Shown here: one piece after another, positions 50,943 through 59,468 of the stretch
Layout of the letters: each line of letters opens with the position of its first letter
Numbering within the stretch: position 1 is the stretch's first letter
Assembly (NCBI RefSeq): GCF_036850765.1
Contig: NC_089493.1
Span: 186,095,140 to 186,159,139 of the forward strand
Direction: 5' to 3'
DNA length: 64,000 bases
DNA from: Saccopteryx bilineata
Taxonomy: Eukaryota; Chordata; Mammalia; Chiroptera; Emballonuridae
Made by a program: the position numbers and the translations under genes
The notes under the pieces: model-generated
The model's input: the letters and a program-made list of their open reading frames with translations, nothing else
What the model was told of the DNA's origin: nothing
The model's database searches: none

Positions 50943-51075
50943 GGACCAAAAATCAAATATCTTTTTGTGTGGACCAGATGTCCCCATAGACATTTTTGGC
51001 TGGACCAAATTTTAAGAATCTTTTGGCATGGACCAAATGTCTCCTTAGATGTTTTGAATAGGACCAAATGTCTGC
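50943..51075. repeat. Degenerate GGACCAAATGTC minisatellite
   Basis: Units starting GGACCA begin at 50,943, 50,971, 51,002, 51,030 and 51,061. The spacings of 28, 31, 28 and 31 bp make two copies of a 59-bp higher-order unit. Confidence 0.8.
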
Positions 51076-51932
51076 TAATCGTGTGTGTTGTGTAATTGGA
51101 AGGGTTTTGTGTTGATACAAATGCAGTTGTTGACTATTGATTTTGAAATAATTTGATAGCCTGAAATAGAGGAAAGGAAGGTTCTAGTCAGATGTTTTGA
51201 GCAAGAACATTTTCTTCTATTTATTTGTAGATCTGGTGAGCATTTTTACAAGCAACATTTTGCAGTGTTAAGAAAACTTGTCAAGGAGCCCTGTTTGAAA
51301 TGTTTGGCGGATCCCAGCTCGCCACCACATCTCCATTGAAGTTTTCTCTGCATTACTAATTTGATCCATGAGTATCTATTTAGAAAAGATCTTTCCCCAG
51401 CTTTCCTTTCGCTCTAGCTGTGCATATATTTTTGTAATATAATTATACTTGGATAATGTGTATAAATAAGTCAATAGGATTCACAAACATAATGCATAAT
51501 TAATTGATGTGATTACAATAAGAAACGAGCACACAGAACACATACTTGGGTATAAACTTACTCAACCACACAAGCACTGCAAACTTTAGAGCTAGTTAAG
51601 ACAGAGTAGTAACCCCGCTTATTAAAAAGCCTATAGGCAGACACAAGATCTCACTAATGAAGGGATTTCTCATTCTGACTCTACAAGTGAAAGAAATTAG
51701 TAGTTTTATAGGTGCATTCGAATTTGAACAAATTTATAAAACAGTATGATGATTTTGTGCATTAGGGTAATACCTCTAATTTTAGCCTGATATTATTACA
51801 AATTCTAAAACAGTTGTTAGTACAAATTACCTTTCTTTCTCAAAAATATATCTATACATGTGTGTTTATGTATATATATGTATATACTCAAGTTAGCTTG
51901 ATAATTTTAAAGTAACTGTGTTTTTGCAAATT

Positions 51933-52107
51933 TTTTTTTAAATAATTTTATTTTTTTAATGGGGTGACATCAATAAATCAGGATACATATATTCAAAGAT
52001 AACAAGTCCAGGGTATCTTGTCGTTCAATTATGTTGCATACCCATCACCCAAAGTCAGATTGTCCTCTGTCACCTTCTATCTTGTTTTCTTTATGCCCCT
52101 CCCCCTA
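51933..52107 (-). mobile_element. Short L1 3'-end insertion
   Basis: A T-rich start (poly-A on the minus strand) is followed by GGGGTGACATCAATAAATCA and CCCATCACCCAAAGTCAG, a common bat L1 3'-end segment in antisense. The direct repeat TTTTTGCAAATT flanks it at 51921-51932 and 52108-52119. It is severely 5'-truncated. Confidence 0.85.
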
Positions 52108-52216
52108 TTTTTGCAAATTAATAAATGAATTTCTACACTCATTTTTTTCACTCATTCATTCAAATATTTACTAGGCACTTGTGGCATGCCTGTGTATTTG
52201 TGTGTGTGTGTGTTGT

Positions 52217-52589
52217 TGTTGGCTGAGGGCACACCACAAAGACTCTAGACCCAAGTGTGTGGGTGAAATAGAAGAAAAAGGTTTATTACACTCGCGAGCG
52301 GGCCCAAGGCAAAGAGGTAGCCAAGAGCACTCTCAGTCTTTTGCAAGGGCTTTTTATACTTTGGTAAGCAAGCAAGCAACCGTTTACAGAAGCTGAGTTA
52401 GCAGTTAGCCGTTAACCCTTATCCTATCTTGATCAGGAACTAATACCTGTAAGCAGTTTCCGTTATGGTCCAGCTGCTTCCTGTGAATTAGCTCTAAGCA
52501 AGTTTCCCAGTGGTTTATGGTAGGGTACGGTCAATCCTTGCTTTCTCTAACTTTAGACAAAGGTCAAGCAGAATTTTTCCACTCTTACA
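52217..52589 (-). mobile_element. Proviral 3' LTR
   Basis: 373 bp, TG...CA on the minus strand. TATAAAAA lies at 52,351-52,358 and AATAAA at 52,282-52,287, which would end proviral transcripts. The host side is a (TG)n stretch. The adjoining 4 bp are TTGT, against GTGT beyond the other LTR, so the duplication is near but not exact. Confidence 0.95.
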
Positions 52590-52606
52590 TTTCCTCCTCT
52601 TTCTCT
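52590..52606 (-). promoter_or_regulatory. Polypurine tract
   Basis: AGAGAAAGAGGAGGAAA on the minus strand ends exactly at the 5' TG of the 3' LTR, where plus-strand DNA synthesis starts during reverse transcription. Confidence 0.88.
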
Positions 52607-52621
52607 TGCATATCTCTAATC

Positions 52622-52834
52622 CTAGAGATCTGAGTCCTGGTTTAACCTTTCATAATGTTGTCTTACAATCATGAGTTTGACGGTCCCTATTTGCCCCTGC
52701 AGGAAGGTGGTTAGTCTATTTAAGACACAAGGTCCAATAGTGACAACTAACAGTAGTACTATAAGGGGTCCTGCCAAAGTGGAGATGAGGGTAGTCAACC
52801 AGGGTGACTTGGTATACCACCCTTCAAACCATCC
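52622..52834 (-). pseudogene. env: TM (p15E) C-terminal fragment, out of frame
   Basis: Directly after the SU fragment and in a different frame, about 70 codons read as the membrane-spanning and cytoplasmic end of a gammaretroviral TM: SPWLTTLISTLAGPLIVLLL, then NRLTTFLQ, ending at TAG 52,622-52,624. There is no ATG. It is joined to SU by a deletion of roughly a kilobase of normal env. It cannot be translated from the SU start because of the frame change at the junction. Confidence 0.85.
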
Positions 52835-53681
52835 CTGTTGGTCCTAATGGGCTGCCTCCGGTGACACCTATTTGGAGCCTAATCTTAAACGTTAATCCAG
52901 TGTCATGTCCTGATACATACATTCTTAAGCCCCACTGCCTGCCTATTAGCCATGTATTATCTTGCCTTCTTCCATGGTGGGTAAAGGTAATATTTAATGG
53001 GTTACAGGTGAAATTTGTACATGGCCCACTACCAGTCCAGATCCCTGGCCTCTGTGCAGAGAAGCCAAAGGCTTCATTCCCGGAGCAGTGGGAGTCCCGA
53101 ATTCCTGCCCCTTCCCGGGCTACTCGCATTACCCTAATCCAATCCCAGGAGGAGGTGGGCCTCCAGTAAGTTGTTCCGGTAGTTTCACACCCCCAGGCCT
53201 TGCAGTAAAAGGACTCTATTCCCCCACATTTCCAGGCTGTATCTCTTTTGCGACCATCTCTTGGGCACACATAGAAATCAGAATTACGCAACTCTGCTCG
53301 CAAAGCAGGGTGGCCGCAACCGTAACTATAGCCGTTCCAACTGACAGGGCAGGCACATTTTCCAGATATACAAGGAGGTGGGCCTACCCTTGGGTCAACC
53401 GTGGGTATATCCCAATTGCCTAGTCCGGCTACGAGTTGGCAAAGGTCTGGGTACAGGGGCGGCCACCAAGTCCAGGGGGGGTGGTCATTGGAAGTTATTT
53501 CCCATACTATATTACTGGTCCCCGATATCACCTGCCATGTCTGTTGGACCGGTTGGTGGGGATTTGTTACGGCGGCGGACACGCAGCTTGAGGGGGCTAT
53601 CTGTTTTCTCCACTGTCCACTGGTCATCAGGAGCAGGAGCAGGCTTGAGGTGTGAAGTATGGGTCCAAGCGGTGATGCCAT
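52824..53681 (-). CDS. env: Truncated Env surface protein: signal peptide plus receptor-binding half
   Basis: It starts at ATG 53,681 ([19 protein letters not shown]...), with a hydrophobic signal peptide, and is open for 285 codons to TGA at 52,824. The mature start carries [12 protein letters not shown], the gammaretroviral SU N-terminal motif. Many cysteines follow, with PPWTWWPPLYPDLC, FYVCPRDGR and CKAWGCETTGTTYW, plus N-glycosylation sites at NFT and NIT. The pattern fits the receptor-binding domain of GALV/KoRV/FeLV-type SU. The C-terminal SU domain, the CxxC disulfide motif, the furin site, fusion peptide and ectodomain of TM are missing through a deletion. The product would lack a membrane anchor and would probably be secreted. 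Function is inference only. Confidence 0.88.
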   Translation of the reverse strand: MASPLGPILHTSSLLLLLMTSGQWRKQIAPSSCVSAAVTNPHQPVQQTWQVISGTSNIVWEITSNDHPPWTWWPPLYPDLCQLVAGLGNWDIPTVDPRVGPPPCISGKCACPVSWNGYSYGCGHPALRAELRNSDFYVCPRDGRKRDTAWKCGGIESFYCKAWGCETTGTTYWRPTSSWDWIRVMRVAREGAGIRDSHCSGNEAFGFSAQRPGIWTGSGPCTNFTCNPLNITFTHHGRRQDNTWLIGRQWGLRMYVSGHDTGLTFKIRLQIGVTGGSPLGPTGMV

Positions 53682-55623
53682 CAACGTTTACAGCAGTGAG
53701 TGTGATGAGGAGGACCTGGTAGGGTCCCTTCCAGCGGGGTTTGAGTGTTCGGTGTTGGTGTCTCCGGACATAGACGAAGTCCCCAACCTGGTAGCGATGT
53801 GGGGTCCCATCTCCTGCCAGATGGTAAAGGTCAGACAACTGCTTCCATAGGCAATGTTGCACTCTGGCCAGGGCCTGTAACCTAACAGACAAGGGGGTAT
53901 TCGGGATATTTATGTCAGAGGGGGATAAATCCCAAATAGGCGGAGGGGTTCCAAAAAGTATTTCAAAGGGAGTTAGGTTAGTTTTAGCAGAAGAGGTATT
54001 CCGAGCACGGAAAAGAGCGTATGGTAGGAGCATTACCCAATCTCTATGGCCAGTCTCTATGACTAATTTAGTTAAGGTCTCTTTAATTGTTCTATTCATT
54101 CTCTCTACCTGTCCTGAACTTTGGGGTCTATAAGCACAATGTAGTTTCCAATTAATTCCCAATATTTTGGCTACCCCCTGGCTTACCTGGGCCACAAATG
54201 CCAGTCTGTTATCAGACCCTATTACCTTTGGAAGGCCAAATCTAGGAAAGATTTCTTCCACAATTTTCTTAATTACCACTGCCGCCATCTCATGTTTGGT
54301 AGGGAAGGCTTCTACCCATCCTGAAAAGGTGTCTACAAAAACTAAGCGATACCTTAGTCCATACTTGGCAGGTTTTACCTCAGTGAAGTCTACTTCCCAA
54401 TATTGGCCTGGTCTGGTGCCTTGGAGACGGGTTCCTCTGGTTCCTTTGGCTGGGTAGGCATTTGCCATCTGGCAGACCTTACAAGCTTTGACTACTTCCT
54501 TTGCCATTTGCCTCTTCTCGGGGGTGGTCAATGTTTTATCATCCTGAAGCAGTTGTACCAGTTTGTCAGTCCCAAGGTGGGTGAGATGGTGGGCCATCTG
54601 GAGGAACATTCGAGCATCCTCAGGTTCCTTTAAGTGGGTCAGGGTGGGGGATGGCTCTGCTTCTATAGTGAGGATGTTGGAGGCAGTCCTCATGGCTACC
54701 GCTCGAGCCTCCTCATCTGCCTTCCTGTTGCCTTTGGCTACTGGGTCTTGCCCTTTCTGGTGCCCAGGGCAATGGACAATGGCCATCTCCCATGGGAGCA
54801 TGACAGCATCTAAGAGGGCTAGGATTTCTTGTTTGTGCTTAATGTTTTTACCTGCTGATGTGAGCAGGCCCCTTTCTTTATAAATTGCCCCATGCACATG
54901 TGCATTGGCAAATGCATACCTGCTGTCCGTGTAGACGGTGGCCTGATTACCACTAGCCAGTTCTAAGGCCTTTGTTAGAGCTATTAGTTCTGCCTTTTGG
55001 GCTGAGGTTCCTGGGGCAAGTCTCTCTGACCAGATTACTTTTTCCTTGTCTACCACTGCAGCCCCAGCTCTGCGTTCTCCTTCATACAGAAAACTGCCTC
55101 CATCAGTGTACCAAAGTAGGTCAGATTGTGGCAATGGTGTGTCCTGTAAGTCTTTCTGGATCCCAGCCTCCTCGGCTAGGATATCCCTGCACTGATGGTG
55201 GACAGTTTCCCCCTCTTTCCTGGGTAGCAGGGTGGCTGGGTTCAAAACAGTTGGAGAGCCAAAGGTGATCCTGTCTTTATCTAACAGGAGGCTTTGGTAA
55301 TGAGTTATGCGGGCATTGGTTACCCAGTGGTCTGGAGGTTGTCTGATTATGCTTTCCAGGGCATGGGGGGTGACAACAGTCAATTTTTGGCCCAGAGTCA
55401 GTTTGTCGGCATCTTTGACCAGGAGGGCCACAGCAGCGATCACCCGTAGGCATCCCGGCCACCCTTTTGCGACTGCGTCCAACCTCTTAGAGAGATAAGC
55501 TACCGGCCGTTTCCAGGGTCCCAGAGACTGAGTCAATACTCCTTTAGCTATCCCTTCCTTCTCGTCTACATAGAGAGTGAATGGCTTCTCTATGTTGGGG
55601 AGTGCTAAGGCTGGGGCTGACAA
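53512..55623 (-). CDS. pol: RNase H and integrase part of pol, open frame
   Basis: A 703-codon open segment without an internal break; its first codon is TTG, so it depended on Gag-Pol translation. It contains the end of the RT connection domain. RNase H has its four acidic residues (Asp174 in WYTDGGS, Glu212 in QKAELIAL, Asp233 in YTDSRYA, Asp303 in RKADEEA). Integrase has the zinc HHCC site (His345, His349, Cys381, Cys384) and catalytic Asp412, Asp471 and Glu507 with exact D-D-35-E spacing. The C-terminal domain includes [10 protein letters not shown]. The residues after Asp471 (DNRLAF) deviate from the usual small-residue context. It is cut off from RT by a frameshift upstream. The end overlaps env by 170 nt. 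Confidence 0.9.
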   Translation of the reverse strand: MSAPALALPNIEKPFTLYVDEKEGIAKGVLTQSLGPWKRPVAYLSKRLDAVAKGWPGCLRVIAAVALLVKDADKLTLGQKLTVVTPHALESIIRQPPDHWVTNARITHYQSLLLDKDRITFGSPTVLNPATLLPRKEGETVHHQCRDILAEEAGIQKDLQDTPLPQSDLLWYTDGGSFLYEGERRAGAAVVDKEKVIWSERLAPGTSAQKAELIALTKALELASGNQATVYTDSRYAFANAHVHGAIYKERGLLTSAGKNIKHKQEILALLDAVMLPWEMAIVHCPGHQKGQDPVAKGNRKADEEARAVAMRTASNILTIEAEPSPTLTHLKEPEDARMFLQMAHHLTHLGTDKLVQLLQDDKTLTTPEKRQMAKEVVKACKVCQMANAYPAKGTRGTRLQGTRPGQYWEVDFTEVKPAKYGLRYRLVFVDTFSGWVEAFPTKHEMAAVVIKKIVEEIFPRFGLPKVIGSDNRLAFVAQVSQGVAKILGINWKLHCAYRPQSSGQVERMNRTIKETLTKLVIETGHRDWVMLLPYALFRARNTSSAKTNLTPFEILFGTPPPIWDLSPSDINIPNTPLSVRLQALARVQHCLWKQLSDLYHLAGDGTPHRYQVGDFVYVRRHQHRTLKPRWKGPYQVLLITLTAVNVDGITAWTHTSHLKPAPAPDDQWTVEKTDSPLKLRVRRRNKSPPTGPTDMAGDIGDQ

Positions 55624-56672
55624 CAGTGCCCTCTTGATTGGTCAAAGGCCTTTTGCTGTTCATCTCCCCAGGTATACTCAGTTCTATCCTTCAACAAGGG
55701 GTACAGAGGGGCGGCTAGTGCGGCAAAGCCGGGTATCCATAGTCTGCAAAAACCTGCTGTGCCTAAGAACTCCCTGAGGCCCTTCCGATTTTTCAGAGGC
55801 GGGATTTGAGTAACAGTCTTTTTCCTGGCCTCAGTTAGCCATCTCTTACCGTCTCGGAGAGAGTAGCCCAGGAAGGTGACTTCGGGTTGGCAGATCTGGG
55901 CCTTTTTGGCGGATGCCCGGTACTCCAGTTTGGCCAGTTCGACAAGCAGTTTCTCAGTTCCCTGTTCGCACTGCTCTATGGTGGTGGCTGCAAGTAACAG
56001 TTCATCAACATACTGCAACAGAGTTACCTCAGGGGTGGAGGCTCGGTAGGCACTCAAGTCCTGGTGCAGCGCTTCGTCAAAGATGGTGGGAGAGTTCTTG
56101 AAGCTCTGGGGTAGCCGCGTCCAGGTGAGCTGTCCGCTGAGTCCGTTCTCAGGGTCAGTCCATTCAAAAGCAGACAGGGGTTGGCTGTCCTGATGCAGGC
56201 GCAAGCAGAAGAAGGCATCTTTCAGGTCCAGTACTGTATACCATTTCCTGTCAGGACTGAGGGTACTGAGGAGGCTGTAAGGGTTTGGGACCATTGGATG
56301 TATGTCCATTACTCGACTGTTAACCTCTCTTAAATCCTGGACTGGTCTATAGTCCCCTGTCCCTGGTTTCTTTACTGGTAGCAGGGGGGTGTTCCATTCT
56401 GATTGACAAGGCCGCAGGACCCCCTGTCCTAGCAGCCTCTGGATGTGAGGCCTAATGCCTTCTCGGGCCTCTTTACTCATGTAGTATTGTTTGACCCTTA
56501 CGGGGGTGGCGGAGGGCTTTAGGTATACTACCACCGGAGGCCTTTGTACTGCCAATCCTGGCCCTGCCGTTTCTGCCCAGGCCTCTGGGAAGCTCTGAAG
56601 CCACCTGTCTTCTGTTGAATGGGGTCTGGGGTCCGGGGTCTCATACAGTTTATACTCATCTTCAGCAGACAA
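55605..56672 (-). pseudogene. pol: Reverse transcriptase domain with altered active site
   Basis: The fingers-palm region of a gammaretroviral [14 protein letters not shown] at residues 107-118, the first catalytic Asp in TVLDLKDAF (about residue 149), [10 protein letters not shown] at 187-196, and the active-site box YVDE at 221-224 (56,001-56,012). Gammaretroviral RTs carry two aspartates in that box; here the second is Glu. The LPQ motif is also followed by Ser where Gly is usual. The frame is open for 355 codons and is lost at about 55,640, just before RNase H. RT polymerisation is expected to be severely impaired or absent. Confidence 0.92.
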
Positions 56673-57047
56673 GGTCAGCAGGTCACAATAGGCTGACTGA
56701 CAAGTGGGTTACTGAATCTTACTTCTGGTCCCTGGGGCTTGAAGTCAATACTTGCCCCTAACTTGGTAAGCAAATCCCTCCCCAGCAGCGGGGCAGGGCA
56801 TTCTGGTATGACCAGAAAGGAGTGCTGTACTTTTCCCCTCCCCAGGTCCATTGTCCTTTTAGTTGTCCATGACCTATGCTGGCATCCATTTGCCCCCTGG
56901 ACCAAAGATGTTTTTGTTTGAGAGGGGACCCAGCGGGCTCTGCAAGGCGGAGTAAACCGCTCCTGTGTCTACCTCAAAGTCTATTGGTGTCCCCTCCACA
57001 TTGAATGTTACCCTGAGTTCGGGGAGGGGGTCTGAACCCCGACGCCC
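56673..57047 (-). pseudogene. pol: Retroviral protease, frameshifted
   Basis: The aspartic protease cleaves Gag and Gag-Pol. The active-site triplet DTG is present (56,961-56,969, context EVDTGAVYS), as is the C-terminal signature LLGRDLLTK in the second piece (open in another frame, 56,675-56,905). A frame change near 56,905-56,915 separates them, and another near 56,675 returns to the RT frame. The two compensating shifts make the middle of protease unreadable in one frame. Length is about normal for the family if the shifts are ignored. Non-functional as it stands. Confidence 0.85.
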
Positions 57048-57050
57048 CTA
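57048..57050 (-). promoter_or_regulatory. gag UAG codon, probable readthrough site
   Basis: The stop TAG followed by GGGCGTCGGGG sits at the gag-protease boundary, and the protease frame continues directly after it. This is the arrangement by which gammaretroviruses make Gag-Pol through stop suppression with a downstream pseudoknot. The pseudoknot was not modelled. Confidence 0.65.
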
Positions 57051-58665
57051 ATCTCCTAGGGCAAGGATTTCCTCAGTCTTTTTTTTTTCTTCTTCTTAGG
57101 ACAATCCCTGACCCAGTGTCCTTCTTCTTTACAATAGGCACACTGGTTAGGTCCTAATTTTGGTTTTTGGTTTGGGCCCGAGGTACTATGCTTTCCTCTT
57201 CTATCTGGTTTCCCTACTATGGTAGCCAAAATCTTCGTTAACTCTTTATTTCTCCATTTATCTCGCTTATTCTCCTGCTCCTCACGTTCTTTTTCTAATC
57301 TTTGCTCTTTTTCCTCTGCTGTCTCTCTTTTATAGTATACTTTATCAGCTTCTTTGACTAAATTTCTCAGAGCCATGTCCTGTAACCCATCCATCCTCTG
57401 GAGTTTCCTCCGAATATCAGTAGCTGACTGTCCTATAAAAGCCATAGCCAATGCCCCTCTCTATTCTTCAGACTCAGGGTCGAAAGGGGTGTACCTCCTA
57501 TAGGCTTCTATTAGTCTCTCTAGGAATCTGGATGGTCCTCTGGCCCTTGAATTACTTCTCTTACCTTAGCCAAATTAGTGGGGCATCTCGCCGCCGCTCG
57601 GAGACCCATCATCAGAGTCTGGCGATAGAGTAAGAGTCGCTGCCTACCTTCAGGTGTATTGGGGTCCCAGTTAGGCCGCCTCAGGGGAAAAGCCTCATCT
57701 ATAAGGTTGGGGAGTTGAGTAGGACGACCATCAGGTCCAGGAACCAATTTCCTGGCCTCGAGGAGAATTCGGTCTCTTTCTTCTGAGGTGAAGAGGATAC
57801 CTAAGAGCTGCTGGCAGTCATCCCAAGTGGGCTGATGGGAAAACATAAGAGACTCGAGAAGGTCAGTAAGTTTGACAGGGTCCTCTGAAAAAGGCGGATT
57901 ATTGTTTTTCCAATTGTATAGATCTGAGGAGAAGGGCCAATACTGAAGCGCCGGCATGTTCCCCCCTTGGCCGTCAGGGACAGGGGGTCCGAAAGGTCAA
58001 AGGGGCAGGGTGACGGCCACATCATCTGGGTTTTGTGCTCTCTGGCTTCAGGTACCTTGGGCTGGACCCTCCACTGATGGTCCCCATTCGTCCTGATGTG
58101 GGGCCCCAAGCTGAGGACCAGCAGTGCTGGCAGGGACATCCCTGGGATAGGGAGGCAAGAGTCCCGAATCAAAAAGAATAAGGTCAGTTTGAGATTCAGG
58201 GAGAACAGAGGAGGGAAGGGGAGGATACAGGGATGAAGCAGGCACCGTTGGCTCTGGAGGTTTGAGTGGAAGCATAGAGCAGATGTCTGGATGAGTTAGA
58301 GCAGGTCTGGGAGGGCCCAGAGTGGTGGAGAGGGTTGTTGGAAGGGAGGGTGTAGGGGGAGGAAGGAAAGGTCAGACCCAAGGAGGAGGGTCGTCGGCCA
58401 GGTCCTCCCAAACCCAAATATAAGGCTGTTGATCTGGATGGCCATGGGGTCCTGGACTGAAGACAACTGCTTTAACCGCCTTTATGGTGTCCTTGTGGAA
58501 GGTTCCAGTGGTCGGCCAACCTACTCCGAAGGTGGGCCACTCGGAGGTACAGAAAGTCTGCCACTTGCGCTTCTTAACAGGAAGAGACAGATTATGGGCT
58601 CGGGCATCCACCTCAGACCAATGAGATAATGTCAGGGACAATGGGGTGGAAGAACCTTGTCCCAT
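57048..58665 (-). pseudogene. gag: gag, disrupted
   Basis: Gag builds the virion: matrix, a proline-rich p12-like region, capsid and nucleocapsid. The start MGQGSSTP carries the Gly-2 myristoylation signal. A proline-rich region includes SSLYPPLPSS, but no canonical PPxY is seen. Capsid begins near [16 protein letters not shown] (57,957 down), and nucleocapsid has one CCHC knuckle, CAYCKEEGHWVRDC. In-frame stops: TGA at 58,372-58,374, 58,048-58,050 and 57,997-57,999. A frameshift near 57,530 falls within the capsid major homology region. A TAG lies at 57,461-57,463, and a shift in an A10 run (57,079-57,088) comes before the normal UAG terminator at 57,048-57,050. Non-functional. Confidence 0.93.
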
Positions 58666-58959
58666 TTTAATTTCAAGGAGCAAGAAAGACAGAAAAAAGG
58701 TCACAAAGAAAACACTAACAAAAACAGACAGACAAAACCGGCTACGCCGTGATCGGCAAAATGAAACTAAAAATAAACCTAATGGTCCGGACCAACGAGC
58801 TCGGTTGGAAACTGGCAACAAATCTACAGATTCTGTCTGAGACAGCAGATGGACTTCCAAGCGTCTTTGGTCGTCCTCACACTCCAGGGTGTCCCCCGGA
58901 GTCGTGGCCTGCAACCCCCTGACACGTCTGTCTGTCGGTCGCAGCCAGGAGGGACTCAC
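58666..58959 (-). other. Open leader upstream of gag, glyco-Gag-like
   Basis: The gag frame stays open for 98 codons upstream of the gag ATG, beginning at a GTG and with no ATG of its own. It encodes a basic stretch (CRSRRSRF) followed by a hydrophobic run [20 protein letters not shown] just before Gag. In murine leukaemia viruses a CUG-initiated extension with a membrane anchor in this position makes glyco-Gag. The run may merely reflect the T-rich leader RNA, so a real product is uncertain. Confidence 0.4.
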
Positions 58960-58984
58960 GTCCCTGCCTGACAGCCACCGCCAG

Positions 58985-59000
58985 TTTCACTCACCAAGCG
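58985..59000 (-). promoter_or_regulatory. Candidate major splice donor
   Basis: The minus strand reads CGCTTG followed by GTGAGTG about 40 nt after the primer-binding site, a near-consensus 5' splice site in the place where gammaretroviruses make the env subgenomic RNA. A second GTGAGT lies at 58,954-58,959. Confidence 0.55.
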
Positions 59001-59034
59001 TCAGGCGTGCGTCTCGTGGTCTGCGAGGAAGCGG

Positions 59035-59053
59035 AATCTCGGTGGAACCTCCA
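59035..59053 (-). promoter_or_regulatory. Primer-binding site, tRNA-Gln
   Basis: Starting 2 nt inside the 5' LTR, the minus strand reads TGGAGGTTCCACCGAGATT. That is complementary to the 3' end of mammalian tRNA-Gln including CCA, over 19 nt. Gammaretroviruses more often use tRNA-Pro; tRNA-Gln is a known minority choice. The tRNA identity is from recall of the tRNA sequence. Confidence 0.85.
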
Positions 59054-59055
59054 AA

Positions 59056-59426
59056 CGTTGGCTGAGGGCACACCACAAAGACTCTAGACCCAAGTGTGTG
59101 GGTGAAATAGAAGAAAAAGGTTTATTACACTCGCGAGCGGGCCCAAGGCAAAGAGGTAGCCAAGAGCACTCTCAGTCTTTTGCAAGGGCTTTTTATACTT
59201 TGGTAAGCAAGCAAGCAACCGTTTACAGAAGCTGAGTTAGCAGTTAGCCGTTAACCCTTATCCTATCTTGATCCGGAACAAATACCTGTAAGCAGTTTCC
59301 GTTATGGTCCAGCTGCTTCCTGTGAATTAGCTCTAAGCAAGTTTCCCAGTGGTTTATGGTAGGGTACGGTCAATCCTTGCTTCCTCTAACTTTAGACAAA
59401 GGTCAAGCAGAATTTTTCCACTCTTA

Positions 59427-59428
<2 letters not shown>
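59056..59428 (-). mobile_element. Proviral 5' LTR
   Basis: On the minus strand it begins TGTAAGAGTGGAAAAATTC and ends in CCAACG, where the other LTR has CCAACA. A TATA box (TATAAAAA) is at 59,190-59,197 and AATAAA at 59,121-59,126, giving a short U3 and R. The upstream flank is a (GT)n tract. It differs from the 3' LTR at about four sites, including the terminal base change, one T/C and two in GATC(A/C)GGAAC(T/A)A. Confidence 0.95.

Positions 59429-59467
<39 letters not shown>
59429..59467. repeat. (GT)n microsatellite
   Basis: A pure GT run directly abuts the 5' LTR. Its counterpart (TG)n at about 52,196-52,213 abuts the other LTR, so the provirus sits inside one microsatellite. Confidence 0.95.

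Positions 59468-59468
<1 letters not shown>

Larger units (their letters stand above)
52217..59428 (-). mobile_element. Gammaretrovirus-type endogenous provirus
   Basis: A 7,212-bp element on the minus strand with the order LTR, tRNA-Gln primer-binding site, gag, pro-pol, env, polypurine tract, LTR. The LTRs differ at about 4 of 373 positions. The gag-pol junction is a UAG in the pol frame, env overlaps the end of pol, and the Env N-terminus has an NPHQP motif. All of these point to gammaretroviruses; SU resembles the GALV/KoRV/FeLV group by general pattern. gag, protease and RT are broken. The 703-codon RNase H-integrase frame and the truncated SU frame are open. Confidence 0.95.

Noticed and set aside
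50943..51075. CRISPR-like direct repeats
   Set aside because: Eukaryotic context, diverged units without constant repeat and variable spacer; a minisatellite.
52804..53722. Plus-strand frames of 111-121 codons opposite env
   Set aside because: Antisense shadows of env and integrase coding sequence.
57079..57088. Programmed frameshift site
   Set aside because: This retrovirus type uses UAG readthrough, and the UAG is present downstream; a length change in the A-run is simpler.
58957..58959. ATG start for a gag leader protein
   Set aside because: The codon is GTG and overlaps a GTGAGT splice-donor-like word; only an open frame can be claimed.
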